Part shown: positions 32,765 to 44,476 of the stretch, one piece after another
Position numbering within the stretch: the stretch's first letter is position 1
Layout: each line of letters starts with the position of its first letter
NCBI GenBank assembly: GCA_019775845.1
Contig: JADQAV010000055.1
Coordinates: 24,647-88,646 of the forward strand
Direction of reading: 5' to 3'
Source: Myrmaecium sp. VS I D KN 1
Lineage: Eukaryota > Ascomycota > Dothideomycetes > Valsariales > Valsariaceae
DNA length: 64,000 nt
Notes under the pieces: generated by a model
The model's database searches: none
What the model was told of the DNA's origin: nothing
The model's input: the letters and a program-made list of their open reading frames with translations, nothing else
Position numbers and translations under genes: made by a program

Positions 32765-34553
32765 TGCGTGAACTGCTGCGGAAACGGAAACGGGATGGCT
32801 CTGGGGTATCTATGGGGGAGTGACAGGGAAGAAGGAGGACAGATCAAGGAGTAAAAAGCACAATAATGACGAGAAGTATATAGTACAACACTAGATACAA
32901 CGAGTCCGCAGGCCTTCAGCAATGGCAATTGAAAGTTCAGGAAGGGGTTAGTTGTTGGCTGTAAAGCGAGGGCGCAAGGTTAGACCTTATATTGTTTAAC
33001 GGCGGAGCTCATCCGAAGCTCTTATCGTCCTATCGGAGATGGCCGCGGTCTTGACGCCTGAGGCCAACATGGTAGGGCTTCCAGCCTTATGTACACACCG
33101 ACTATCCGCGTACGGTATTCCTAGCAGAATTTACGTGAGATAGAGCGGTAGCGTACCAGATGCTCGTTAGGTAGGGTAGGTATAATAATCCTACGATATT
33201 GCATAGTAGGACAATCCAGGGACATCACCTCACCATCGGCGGGCTCCGACGAGGAGAGGACCCTGAAGAAATTGACGGCGGCGCAGGTGCCCAGGGATCC
33301 TCCGCAAAGCCGCATGCGATTGGATGGCCGCTGGCGGGCTGGCGGAGACCTCCCGCTCGCGGTGGAGCTCTGCGGATGCCCGCAAATGCCTGCACGCCTC
33401 GGTTTATGAAGATGAATTCTGTCAGCGGTAGTGACCGAAGCCATTTGGGTAAGTAGGCACTGAATTACCTATTAGTACCCGAGGTCGGGACCTAACGACA
33501 GTAAGTACTGGGTAGCTAGGTAGTTAGGTAGTAGGTACCTTACAAACCTGACTAGCAATCATCATAATCGTCACGGGCGCGATAGGATGCCGGACTGCCG
33601 CGCGAGGGCGGATCGGAAAGGAGAGGAAGAACCTCAAGACAATGTGCTCAAACGGTGTGCCAGAATTGGGCCAAGACCGAGTACAGGACGGTGTCCTGTC
33701 CGCCTAAAACTGAGAGGACCTTTTAAGGCCCTCTTGAAGATTGTGGTAGTCGGAGGACGAACGTATATATATATATGCTGTAATCTGTATACATATACCT
33801 ATATACGTACATAAGTTCAGGTGCATACAGACTAAATATACTATTAAAGTGATATCTTGCACGCACCTAAGGCGTAACAAATCGATCAATATGTACGCAC
33901 ATCATTTGTAAACATACGGCACGCTTTCAGGAAATCATGCTCAAGGAAGGAAACTCATGCATTTAGCCGTACGTACCTGGTCATGACCGTCCCCCGTGTA
34001 CTCGAGGACGAGTACCAGTACTGCTGTGCGATTCGGCCTCACCGCTGGCTCGACGTGTTGTTGCGGCGGCCTGTCGATGATGCACTTAAAGATGCCGCCA
34101 CGATTCGCGCTTCCACCGCATAGGACCCGTCCTGCGGGTAGGCACCGCCTCGCCGACCTCACACTTTCCCCAGACTTTGCAGTCCGTATTCCGGGTCCAC
34201 GCTCGACCTCTACACTCATTAACAGTCAGCCTTCCGACCAATCCTCCTTACTCCTGCCAATCGCTGTCAACATCCCTGTCGTCCGTCGTCGAAAGCTGAC
34301 GCTCTACCCCCGCTACCCCACAGTTGACGCTACCAACCCATTACCGTCGCATATTGTATACACACGTCGCTCACCCGCCCAAAGTACCCTCAACGACTGC
34401 CGCATGCGATACAACCCCCCTCCCCTACCTCATGCGCGACAGCACTCGGGCTGAAGACGCGACCGACTGGCATGAAGAATACGCACGCGTAGTCGGCGAG
34501 CTCCCACCACGCCCATACTGCGGAACGGGGCCCCCGGTCCCGGATTCCACGAC
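32765..34553. other. divergent intergenic region, uricase and AVO3
   Basis: 1.8 kb without a supported gene. It holds TAGGTA-rich sequence at 33515-33542 and AT-rich sequence at 33760-33900. A plus-strand frame at 34324-34557 runs up to the AVO3 ATG in another frame and may be 5' UTR. Confidence 0.5.
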
Positions 34554-37500
34554 ATGACCACGCAACAGTCGGACGGCCATGCGTTGCTGCGGCCCTCGAA
34601 CGCCGGGAAGGACGGCCGCAGCATGTCGACCACAAGCATGATGTCCGGCCGGACGGGGCAGTCCTATGCCACCGCCGTGGCGCCGGGCAGTTTCAGTTCC
34701 GAACTACGGTCGACGACGTCGAGGACGGATTTAGGCCGCCCGGACTATGTGTCGCGACCCAGCTTCGACCAGATCCAGGAGGAGACACGGACGAGCTCGG
34801 AGCAGCGGCAGGCGGAACTGCAGGACCAGATCGAGAAGGAGACGAAGATCAAGATAGGCTCCGAAAACATGCTGGAGGCTCTCAACACGAAAAACGCAAA
34901 GGCGGTCAAGGAACAGAAAGCGAGGGTGGAGGCAGAGCTCAACTCATCCAACCGAAAACTCGGAAAGCTGAAGCTGGACCTGGAAGCGGAGATACAACGG
35001 TCAAAGGAAACGCTGGAGCAGGCACACTCCGGTGGCAGCAGGCTGTCGTATTTGTTTCGCAATGCACCGTCCAGGTCACCCTCGCGCCAGCCGATGGAGA
35101 ATGAGGACATCGAACTGGAGACGGAGTCGCCCACTTTCATTTTGTCCGAGATTCTGCAGGCTTTGGAGGTTGACGATCTCCAACCGGAGTATTACGTTGA
35201 ACGGGCCAACTCGCTGGTTGAGTTGTTCAAGCGGCACCCTACCCTGAAGTATGACCTGGCATGGTCGATCTTTGGTCTGCGCATGCAGACCATGTTACTG
35301 AGTGGTAGCCGTGAGGTTGTTGCAGCGGCGTACAGGGTCATGCGATACGCCATCACGGACCGTAGATCACTCCAGACGATTAGAGCGCTGCATACGGACT
35401 ATCTCGTCATCTTGTCACTGGTCAAAGAGAGTAAAGCAAGTGTGGAACGCGAGCAGGCTCTCAAATTTGTTAGGGCGTTCCTCGATGTCAAAGACGGCGT
35501 AAAAGAAATCTCCCGGGCTGTTGTTAGGATCATTGTGGCTGTAGCAGAGCATAGCGAGGACCGTTTGAGGAACATCTGTATACTGACACTGGCAGAGATT
35601 CTTGTTCGAGATCCGGAGTTGCTGGTTTTTTCGGGCGGTATGGGAACACTCACGGATGTGCTTGGCGATGGATTGTATCATGGGTCCGAGGCTATTGCCG
35701 GGGCATTTCTTTACCTGCTGGACATGCCACACAGACGTAAATACCTTCGATCCGGTCACGAAATTGGGCAGCCATTTGCTGCGTTCACGGAAGGCTCCTC
35801 GCTCCATGGACATCCCCATGAAGAACGACTGAAGGCGAACGCCAAAGTCATCGCTGCGCTCCTGAGAAGTTGGCCGGGCTTCATGACCCTCTGCCTGAAC
35901 AACTTCCTCGCCATCAGATCTCTAGTTTCCTCGCTGTACATCGCTATCGAACATGTGCGAAGTGTCTTGCTTGAATTGCTCTTCGACATCTTGCGGATCA
36001 AGCCGCCTTCTTGGTCATCATCCTTCTTGGCCGGAAGGCGCCTCACGACGTATGGCCGCGTCACGAACCTGATGTCCGAAGGGAAGAAGAAAACATCCGC
36101 TGCTGGCGAAGCCGAAGATGAGTCCAACAAGTGGAACCTTGTAGATCATTACGTCGCTGCACTGCTTGCTGTTCTCCTTCACGTCGGCTTAGTGCCTGCT
36201 CTCTTGTATGCGGAAGAAGAACCTATCACCCCCGCTTTGAAGAGGAAGACGACGTTGCTTCTGGGGGAGGTTCTGAAGATGGCAAACGAGCTTCTTCCTC
36301 CTGCCTGGAGCGCAGGCCTACAAGTACTACCAGATCTCATCCGGTCTGCTACGCAGTTCGGAATCGAAGACCGGTTCATCGCGACTGGCACCATCTACCA
36401 GGTCGACAGTGTCAACCGAACACTCTTCCGATCCGGTCACACCAGTCTCAGCACGTTCAAAGTGAGCTCCTTGACCGACTCAGAGATCGCGCCACGCGTC
36501 ACCGACAGCTACAAACCTAGCGCGCAAATGGACGAGCAGCAATTTAGGAACCTCGCCGTCGAGACCGGCGTGCTCACGCACTCGAATTACCTGAAGTGGC
36601 GATGGGACGTCATCCAACAGGTCATGGAAGGCCCGTTGCTCAATCCGAAGCGTCTCGATGAGGCGGACCGATCCATGCGCTTTCTGCATCGCATACAGAA
36701 GTTCTACCGACCCTTCGGGTATCGTTTCCCCGATATCAAGAACACCAAGCCGAACCAGCGGTATGTGCGGGTGGGGTGTGCGTTCGTGAAAGCGCTGCTG
36801 CAGACGTCGCAGGGTGTCAAGTACCTGGCAGAGAGCAAGCTCATCCGACAGCTGGCGGAATGTCTGTCGCATTTTGACAGAATGAGTGGCTTGACATCGG
36901 AGAACCCCTTGTTTACGAGCGAACGGCTGGCGGAGACGCTGACGGGGGGTTATTTTGCCATGCTTGGGGAGATGACGAAAGAGCCGAAAGGTCTTCAGAT
37001 CTTGGAGCGGTGGAAGGTCATCAACATGTTCTACCACATCGTGGAATTACGCGGTCGCGATGATCTCATCACATTGCTTATCACGCATATGGACTACACG
37101 ATTGACGGGCATCTTCGCATCATCATATCCAAAGCGATGACCTCCTGCTCCAAGGACATCCGCATCTACGCCACCCGACTTCTCCGCAAATACGCCACCA
37201 AGTCCGTGCAAACGACCGACCCGAACGGCCCCGGCAGCGGGATCGCGGAGTGGGCCATCCGCCTGCTCGTCACCCAGCTCTACGACCCCGAGATCGAGGT
37301 GTGCGAGGTGGCCATCAAGATCCTCGAGGAGGCGTGCAACCAGACGCAGTCGCTCGAGTACGTGGTCAAGTGCCGGCCGGCGCTGGACCACCTGGGCGAG
37401 ATCGGAGCGCCGCTGCTGCTGCGCTTCCTGTCGACCTCGGTCGGCTACCACTACCTCGACGGGCTCGACTACATCACCCGGGAGATGGACGACTGGTTCC

Positions 37501-38905
37501 TGGGGCGGAACGACAGCTACGTGGCGCTGATCGAGGCGTCGTTCGCGCGGGCGCTGGCGGACGTGTCGGAGAAGGCGGCGGCGGGGACCGGCCCGCCGAC
37601 GAGCGTGGTGCTGGCGGGCGTCTACCCGAACCCGGAGGAGACGGCGGTGGGCGGGGAGCGCCAGGAGTCCGGGCACGTGCCGCCGCACTTCTACCGCGAG
37701 CTCACCCGCACCAAGGAGGGTTGCCGGTTGCTGGAGCAGAAGGGCCACTTCGATGAGTTCGCGGCGACGATCTGCGACTTTGGCATGGAGGAGGATGATC
37801 CGGAGACGATCACGAAGTTGAAGGGGTGTTTGTGGGCGGTGGGGAACGTGGGCAGCATGGAGCTGGGCGCGCCGTTCTTGGAGAAGAGCGACGTGGTCAA
37901 GTGGATCGTGCGGATCGCGGAGGGGAGCAACGTGATGAGCGTGCGGGGGACGGCATTCTTCGTTCTAGGACTGATCTCGAGAAGCTTGCATGGGCAGGAG
38001 ATCTTACTGGAGTACGGGTGGGATGGGGTCGTCAATGAGATGGGGCTCGGCTTAGGCCTCTGTCTGCCTCTGGATTTGACGCGGTTGTTTTCGGTGAGTG
38101 CGCGTGTGTATGGGCTGAAAGGGCATGCGGTGGGTTGGAAGGGCGAGGGGCTGACGATATGGCGTCTGCAGATTCAACCTTGGACGGCGTCGCAGAAGGG
38201 CGATACCCGGCTCCCGCCCCAGCCGCTTGATGCGTCGGAACCCGTTCCGGCTGTGACGGACGATGACCCGGTTAACGCGCGGATCCTCAAGCTGACGGCC
38301 GATCTGGGAAACACGGTGCTGGCGAAGAAGGCGGCGAGTGATTTGCATACGTATGTTTCTTTCCCCCTTTCTTATTCTTCCCCCTATTCTCCCTCTTCAC
38401 CTCCTTCCGCCGGAACGGAAACCGCTCGCTAACGTGAACGGGAAATTCCTACTACAGAATCAAAGCCCGTCGCGCCCCAGGCTTCCAGCAACCCGCCCTG
38501 TTCCACAAGGTCATGGCGGTGCTGGAATCGCATCACTTCCGTCTGCCCATCTGTCGCTTCGTCATCGATCTCTTCGACAAGAGCGTGCTGCGGCGCATCG
38601 TGCTCGATGAAGAGGACGACGAGGACGGCCGCCAGGGCGGTGCGGGCGGTGCGGGGGATGCGGATGGTGCGAGTGAGAGTGGGAGTGAGAGCGGGAGCGA
38701 GGTTTCTGGGGATGAGGAGGAGGGGGATGGGGATGGGCAGGATGCGGGGGAAGGCGAGACTACGCTTGTGGGAGGGACGAAAGAGGGGGTGGATGGGGAT
38801 GGGGATGGGGATGGGGAGGTTGTCTCTGCGCCGATGGCTGCGGCTCCTGCACCTGCTGGCGATGGTAAATGGGGGATGGCGTTTAGGAGGGCGGGGATGT
38901 TCTGA
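34554..38905 (+). CDS. AVO3: TORC2 subunit Rictor/Pianissimo (Avo3, Ste16 type)
   Basis: Scaffold of TOR complex 2, which controls AGC kinases, actin and plasma membrane homeostasis. Model: 34554-38093, 38172-38350 and 38458-38905; 1388 residues. The last intron is clear (GTATGT donor, CTAAC near 38428, CTACAG acceptor). The 78-nt stretch 38094-38171 begins GTGAGT and ends TCTGCAG; removing it joins LFS to IQPW and drops a Gly/Trp-rich segment. It is in frame and stop-free, so retention would add 26 residues. Residues about 68-153 are an HR1-like charged coiled coil. RICTOR_N starts about 191, a middle domain about 663 (YRPFGYRFPDIK), and RICTOR_V about 1051-1160 (WAVGNVGSMELGAPFLE). The tail is acidic with Gly-Asp repeats. 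Confidence 0.93.
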
Positions 38906-40318
38906 ATGCTTGCTTAGAGCGAGCGGGGGTGGGAAGAGCTTTTGATCGAAACGTTTTTTTCTTCTTCTTCTTCCTTCTTCACCTCTTTGTGGTTTCGGGG
39001 TAGAAGGAGGCTTTCTTCTTCTTTCAGCTTGATTTGTTCCTTACCTATCTCTTTTCCTTTCGGTTCCGATATCCTTTCCCGTTGACCCTCCTTGTTTTTT
39101 TCTCTCGTCCGTTTTAAGCATGCCCGTCGCTCTCCGATGACGAGCTGGGTTCGGGCAAAGGCTTGCTGTTTTTCTCTTTCCACGTTGCTCGAGTGACCTT
39201 GTGTTTTTGAGAGGAGGAGGGTCGTATTTCTCTTTTGCGATCTATCTCCGTGGGTATTTTCTTTTCTTTCCCATTTTTTTTGTTTCCGTCTCGTTTGATT
39301 CTTCATAAATCTTTCTGGTCTTGCTTTCGCTTGCAAGCTTGGAGGGAGGGAGGGAGGGAGGGAAGGATAGCGTAGGGCTTTTCTTTTCTCTTTTGCCCAC
39401 TTAAGGTGCTTTGTCGTCGTTCTCAGTTCGTGTTCGCTACCTCGTCGTCGTTGGGATAGAAAATGCATGAGCATGTTTTTGAAGCTACCGGGATTCGTAT
39501 CACTCGAACACACGACTTCCTCTCCTGTGACATACTTACCGTCTCTATGCAGGGACAGATCTCACTCACTCAGAGCCAGAGACAATGTGGACAGCAAACA
39601 CCAACCGCCGCACCGTATAGCATGCAAGATCAAGATCAAACCACCAGAGCACCTCCACCCCACTCGACGGGCAAAAAAAGGAAAGGTGTACAGACAGATA
39701 GAATAATGAATAGACCAATAACCCAACAACCCAACAACCCACACAATCTACCAATCCCGCCCTCCAACGCCAGCAGCAGCAACACCAACACCAACACCAA
39801 CACCAACGCCCCCACCCCCAACCACCCCCGTCGCAGCCGTCCCCGTCGCCGTCGCCGTCGTCGTCGCCGCCAACCACCATGCCGCCGCAATCGTAACCAG
39901 CATCAGCAGAACACCGCCGCGGAAGTGTGGATGGGGGTTGAAGCCAGGGAAGAAAGGGAGACGAATGCCGCCGCTGCCGCCGCCGCCTACAGGACTGTGC
40001 ATGCGCTTCCGCGGGGGGAAGCCAGGGTTAGCTTTGGTTGTTGAGGGGGAGGGGTTGGTGGTGGTGGTGGGGTTGGTAGGGGTGTGATGATGTGAAGTGA
40101 AGAGAAAGGGGGAGGGGGGGTGGTGTTGTCCCTGGTCATCGTGCTATAAGAGCACGAGACAGACTTGGAGGGAGTTACAGGATGCGGCTGGGCGTTCGGA
40201 GTGGAAGTAGTGGGAAGCGTGCGTTAGAGACCGTGCGTTATTGACGGTGGGAAAGGACATTACATAAGCGGGTACGGCTGGACTGAGTGGTGGAAGAGAA
40301 GAAAAAAGAGAAAACAAC
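38906..40318. other. convergent region, AVO3 and RING-LON genes
   Basis: The AVO3 3' flank is strongly T/C-rich on the plus strand (38950-39440), with a GGGA tetramer run at 39341-39363. A CAACAC/CAC repeat lies at about 39771-39807. One small minus-strand frame is listed separately with low confidence. Confidence 0.5.
39748..40002 (-). CDS. doubtful small glycine-rich membrane protein (84 residues)
   Basis: Minus-strand frame from an ATG at 40002. It has a Gly-rich start (VGGGGSGGIRLPFFPGF), one hydrophobic segment (GGVLLMLVTIAAAWWLAA) and a Gly/Val low-complexity tail. The tail is encoded by a simple repeat, which can keep any frame open. No homolog was recognised. It lies downstream of the RING-LON gene on the same strand. 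Could be a real short membrane protein or 3' UTR. Confidence 0.25.
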   Translation of the reverse strand: MHSPVGGGGSGGIRLPFFPGFNPHPHFRGGVLLMLVTIAAAWWLAATTTATATGTAATGVVGGGGVGVGVGVGVAAAGVGGRDW

Positions 40319-42013
40319 TCACCATCGCTGACCCTCAATCCGTCGAATCCAGCTATTCACCATCTTCAGCCGCTCGCGCACGCTCGTCGTCCGCAGCAAC
40401 AGATACTTCTCCTCCTCCGCCAGAGGCAGCACGCTCGCGAACCAATACGGGAACAGAGCCGGATCGTCCGGCGGCCCGCCGTAGGCATCCACGATGCGTC
40501 GATTGAGCCAGGGCGCGCTGTTGGCCCGCATGCGCTCGATGAACGCGACGCCCTTGAGCAGCAGTTCCCGCGTCGAGAGCGCGCCGAGCTGGCGCTGCGC
40601 CAGGAGCGCCGGGTCCGTCGTGCTGCTGCCACCACCGCCCTGCTCCGCCGCCCGCGTGAGCGCCGCGACCGACGCCCGCACCTCCTCCGCCTCCCGCTGC
40701 TCCTCCTCGGCGAGCGAGATGTCCTCCACCCGCTCCACGTCGCCCATCAGGTAGCCGTCGCGCGCGCGGGAGGCGCGCACGCGGAACCGGCTGACCCCGC
40801 GCGTTTCCACGAAGCTCCGCCCGTCCGGCAGCATCTGGATGTTGACGATCTCGAGCACGGTGCCGTACTCGGCGAACTCCGCGTGGCGCAGGTGCTCCGC
40901 GCGATTGAGGTGGCCCCGGTTGTACATCACCATGCCGAACTTGCGGTTCCCGTCGAGCGCGCGCCGGATCATCAATCGGTAGCGCGGTTCGAAGATGTGG
41001 AGGAAGGTCGGCATGGCCGGGAAGGACAGAGTGCAGACGAAGAGAGGGAGGGATGAATCGCTCGGTGAGTCTTGCTCCTCCTGTGCGACGGCTTCCGCGC
41101 GCGCAGCCACAAGCTCTGGAGAGAGTTTGATGAGCAAGGCAGACAGAACACCATTGCTGGGTTGATTCTGGAGCGACGGTGGAATCGGAAGATGGCGCCG
41201 GCAAAATGGGCAGTACTGCGAGTGATCTAACGCGCGGGAAAGACATCGGCGGCAGAAGCTATGTCCGCATGGGGTCGTCAAAGGATCCAGCATCGCATTA
41301 TAGCAAACGTGACATTCAAGCTCCTTATGCGTGGCCTCGCGTAGACGGTCCAGGAGCGTGCTGTCAAGGTCCCTTGGGCTCACCTTTGCTCCCGAGACCG
41401 GTCGGTATGTTACTCGTGCGTCGAAAGGCAGTTCGCCTTGTTGAGCCAGTTTGAATGTCGCGTATAAGCGACCGCCTCCCATTATCTTCGCCCTTGATTG
41501 AGGAACCTCTGCCTTTTCTGATAGGCTCGTCGCCGGCCAGGAGCTCTCGATCTCCAACGATGTCTGTGCCTTGTCCTCTTCAAGGCTGTAGTTGTCGACC
41601 ACCTCTTTCACAGCGTCCATCACTTTGCTCAACGTAACATCAACATTGCACTCTCCTGTCGGGTGTTCCGCACCGCAGTCCGGTAGCGGGCATTGTATGC
41701 TATGTGTCCGGTCCGAAGTGTTCGGATATGATATCCCCTCTCGACGTTGCGGCGACGGCAAACACGCTCTGCAGACGGAATGCCCGCACGGCAGAGTGAC
41801 CGGGGTTTGAAACGGCTTCGAGCATCGCGGACACTGAACGAGGCGAACGACAGCCCGCGCGTCCTGATGGGCTTCTAAAGGAGCGGGACATCTGGCGTCG
41901 GAAGCGGCGCCACTGTCAGGCATGAAGGCGGATGGGTTCTGCGACAAGACGTCGAAGGTCTTTTCGCTGCCGTCCGAGAGAGCGTGGCCCTCGACCCTTC
42001 CTAACAGGCTCAT
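40319..42013 (-). CDS. RING-RING-LON domain protein (CrgA/LONRF-like)
   Basis: Predicted E3 ubiquitin ligase; fungal relatives are often labelled ATP-dependent protease CrgA although no protease domain is present. Single minus-strand exon, 564 residues from the first in-frame ATG at 42013; the frame stays open upstream to 42094 but only with a GTG. RING 1 is at about 61-103 (CPRCSKPFQTPVTLPCGHSVC) and RING 2 at about 224-265 (CHVCYNAMLDPLTTPCGHSFC...CPFC). From about 302 to the end is a LON N-terminal (substrate-binding) domain: LPLFVCTLSFPAMPTFLHIF, FEPRYRLMIRRAL, FGMVMYN and YGTVLEI. An Ala/Glu-rich insertion lies within the LON part. The stop codon overlaps a perfect GTGAGT donor, so a spliced alternative end is possible. 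Confidence 0.9.
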   Translation of the reverse strand: MSLLGRVEGHALSDGSEKTFDVLSQNPSAFMPDSGAASDARCPAPLEAHQDARAVVRLVQCPRCSKPFQTPVTLPCGHSVCRACLPSPQRREGISYPNTSDRTHSIQCPLPDCGAEHPTGECNVDVTLSKVMDAVKEVVDNYSLEEDKAQTSLEIESSWPATSLSEKAEVPQSRAKIMGGGRLYATFKLAQQGELPFDARVTYRPVSGAKVSPRDLDSTLLDRLREATHKELECHVCYNAMLDPLTTPCGHSFCRRCLSRALDHSQYCPFCRRHLPIPPSLQNQPSNGVLSALLIKLSPELVAARAEAVAQEEQDSPSDSSLPLFVCTLSFPAMPTFLHIFEPRYRLMIRRALDGNRKFGMVMYNRGHLNRAEHLRHAEFAEYGTVLEIVNIQMLPDGRSFVETRGVSRFRVRASRARDGYLMGDVERVEDISLAEEEQREAEEVRASVAALTRAAEQGGGGSSTTDPALLAQRQLGALSTRELLLKGVAFIERMRANSAPWLNRRIVDAYGGPPDDPALFPYWFASVLPLAEEEKYLLLRTTSVRERLKMVNSWIRRIEGQRW

Positions 42014-44240
42014 CCAGATGCGTGCTCCCAAGGGATCGAACCCTGCAAGGCAGGTTTCGTTTCGCGGTTTCAGAGAGCACGATGATCCATGCACTGGTGT
42101 CGCAGCGACGATTCGCGGTGTAACGGCGGGGATGATCGATAAAGGTACAGACGGGGACCGAGAAGAGTGAGATTGATTCAGATAGATGTCGTATCCGGGG
42201 TCGAATGTGCATGTAGCACCGGAATTTCGTGACCAGCGCTGTGAACGAGCTCTGGTGTGGGGTCAAATGTATGAAGTCACAGGCACAGCTGCCGCAGGCT
42301 TGGTCCACAGTCTTTGATCTGCACGGCCAGGGTATAAGAACGCCACCAGTGGCGTGGTTGATGATCCCGGTCCTGGATTAACTTATCCGACTGGGTATGT
42401 CGTGCAGTATCCGCGATGTCAACTGGAAGTTCAGCAGCACAGTCGCATATATTAGGAGGCTCGTGAGGAGACGGATTGGGGTGTCAGAGACGAGGAAGGT
42501 CGCTCAATATCAAGTTGCAAAGACGCAAGGGGGTGTCATGTGTCGCGGAAGGACTGCGCGATAGTCGGAAAAGGAGCGGCGACGGGAGTAGTAGTAGTAG
42601 TAGATGTAATCGAAGGAGGTGTGGTCGGAAGAGGGCCAGTCGCTGAAACGGTGGAGGGTGATGGGAATGGAGATGACAGTGGCAGTGGCAGTGACAGTAG
42701 CAGTGGCGGCAGGCTGGCTGGCAGGGCAGCGTCTGGACGAGGAATTGTCATGGTGGTTGGGATTGGGGTGGGTTGGGTTGGATCGGCGATGAGGGAGAGG
42801 GAGAGGCGGGATGTCCGCCGATGGCCGCAGCATTTGGACTTTAGCGAGATCGGCGAAGGTCGCATGGGGGAGGCATGGGAGGACGACAGCCTTGACTTCA
42901 CTCTCTCGTCCACCTCGTCTTGTCACCGACCATGGAGGGACAATGGTGAACTCCCTTACGCCTCCACAAGAGCCCGTCATTCATTTCTGGCAACCTCTTT
43001 CATATGGCGGCATCATTGACATTGACAACTCATACACACCCTCACACACTCACACTCACTACACACCTACCCTCTCAATCTCACCATCCATCCCCAGGTC
43101 CTCCGTACGAGATCGGGAGGTGGACGTCGTCACCGTTAAACGCTTCGTACAGAGTAGATTTTCGCGGTTACTGCAGTACAGCAACTTTGCATAGATGCTC
43201 GCCGTGTCGTATCCTTTAGATACACACCAGCCGTCTCACCCGGATATAGCTCCATGCAAATAAGCATCTCTGGAGGGTTTCTTTCTCTCTATATCCGCGT
43301 CTCCCGACGAGAAGCTTCACCATCCCTTGTAGCCGTCATGCTACGAAGTTCCAAGCACCGATGATGCGCAGACCTGTTTCTTATATCTGATCTCTTCTCA
43401 TCATGAGAGTCAGCCGAATGTGCAGCGTCATCTTCGATGCCCACATTTACTTGGTCACTCTGCCCTTGCGACCTTTGTGAGTGACTGGGGAAGCGGGAGG
43501 GTTCCTCTGAATCACAAAGACTCAGTCAGTCGACTCCAGTCACGTCAAGTCGAGTCGCAATAACCATTCAATGCTGTCATCCCGTCCAACACCCGCCATG
43601 TTAGCCCGCCAACCCCAACCCACTAACCATCACTAACCCACCGCCCATTCATTCGGAGCAGGCGGGCAACAGACACCACGCAGAGATACCTACCAAAAAT
43701 ATACGAAAAGTCCAAACCGTTGTGTCCCCCCACCGCCTTGCCGCCTAGGCTGGCGGTCGACGTCGGCTAAAGTAACCACCTATCGTGTGGGTTTGCGCGC
43801 TGAAAGCAGACCCTTTATCGTATAGTATGTATGTAGGGGGGCAAAAAAACAAAGCAAAAAAAAAAAAATGTCATCGTCATCGATTTTTTTCCCCTTTTGC
43901 TCTCCATGCGTTGCCGAAACCTTTGCAGCGGGAGTACAATCCCACCACCACTCACTAGCTCCCTGGCTTGCTCGGAGGCGGACAGGAGGGCCGCTTTGAA
44001 TGGTCTGCCAGGCTATGCTGGAGGACGTTGATATCGGTCTAGATAGGAGTAGGGGGGCTCGTAGGTTCGCTGGTGTGATCGCGACATGGACGGCCGGTCA
44101 CAAGGTGGGAAGTAAGAATATGCTGTACAGAGCAGCAAAACAACAGTCCTCCGCGACTGGCTTCAGGAAGAATGAGGAGCAAAAAAAAGAAAAGGAAATA
44201 AGAAAACAAAAAACATACAGCAGCAGGGATTCGCTAATGG
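42014..44240. other. RING-LON upstream region and NDUFAF7 3' flank, part 1
   Basis: No supported gene. It includes a CACA-rich tract at about 43030-43075 and an A-run near 43860. Frames of 100-160 codons on both strands at 42510-43200 show no domain. Confidence 0.5.
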
Positions 44241-44292
44241 NNNNNNNNNNNNNNNNNNNNNNNNNNNNNNNNNNNNNNNNNNNNNNNNNNNN
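44241..44292. other. assembly gap (52 N)
   Basis: Run of 52 undetermined bases. Its true length is unknown. Any frame crossing it is unreliable. Confidence 0.99.
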
Positions 44293-44476
44293 CGTGTTCT
44301 CAGCCTCCTGTGGCCGTATGTGCTAGGACACCGTCTTTTCGCTGTACATGTACACCATGCCTCCATGAAGTCACATCTCCAGCCTCATGCCTCACAATGT
44401 CCGCTCCGTCCAGTGTGCTCTACGGCCCATATCAACAAGCCTCCCCTCCAGCCCTTAAAACCAACCCTCCACCCCA

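Noticed and set aside
37047-37748. 233-codon minus-strand frame opposite AVO3
   Set aside because: Mirror of a conserved RICTOR exon with no domain of its own.
42020-42085. tRNA-like signal on the minus strand: CAGGG-TTCGATC-CCTTG arm flanked by a 7-bp CGTGCTC/GAGCACG stem
   Set aside because: Only 61 nt between the stem ends, no D arm or anticodon arm, and it overlaps the start region of the RING-LON gene.
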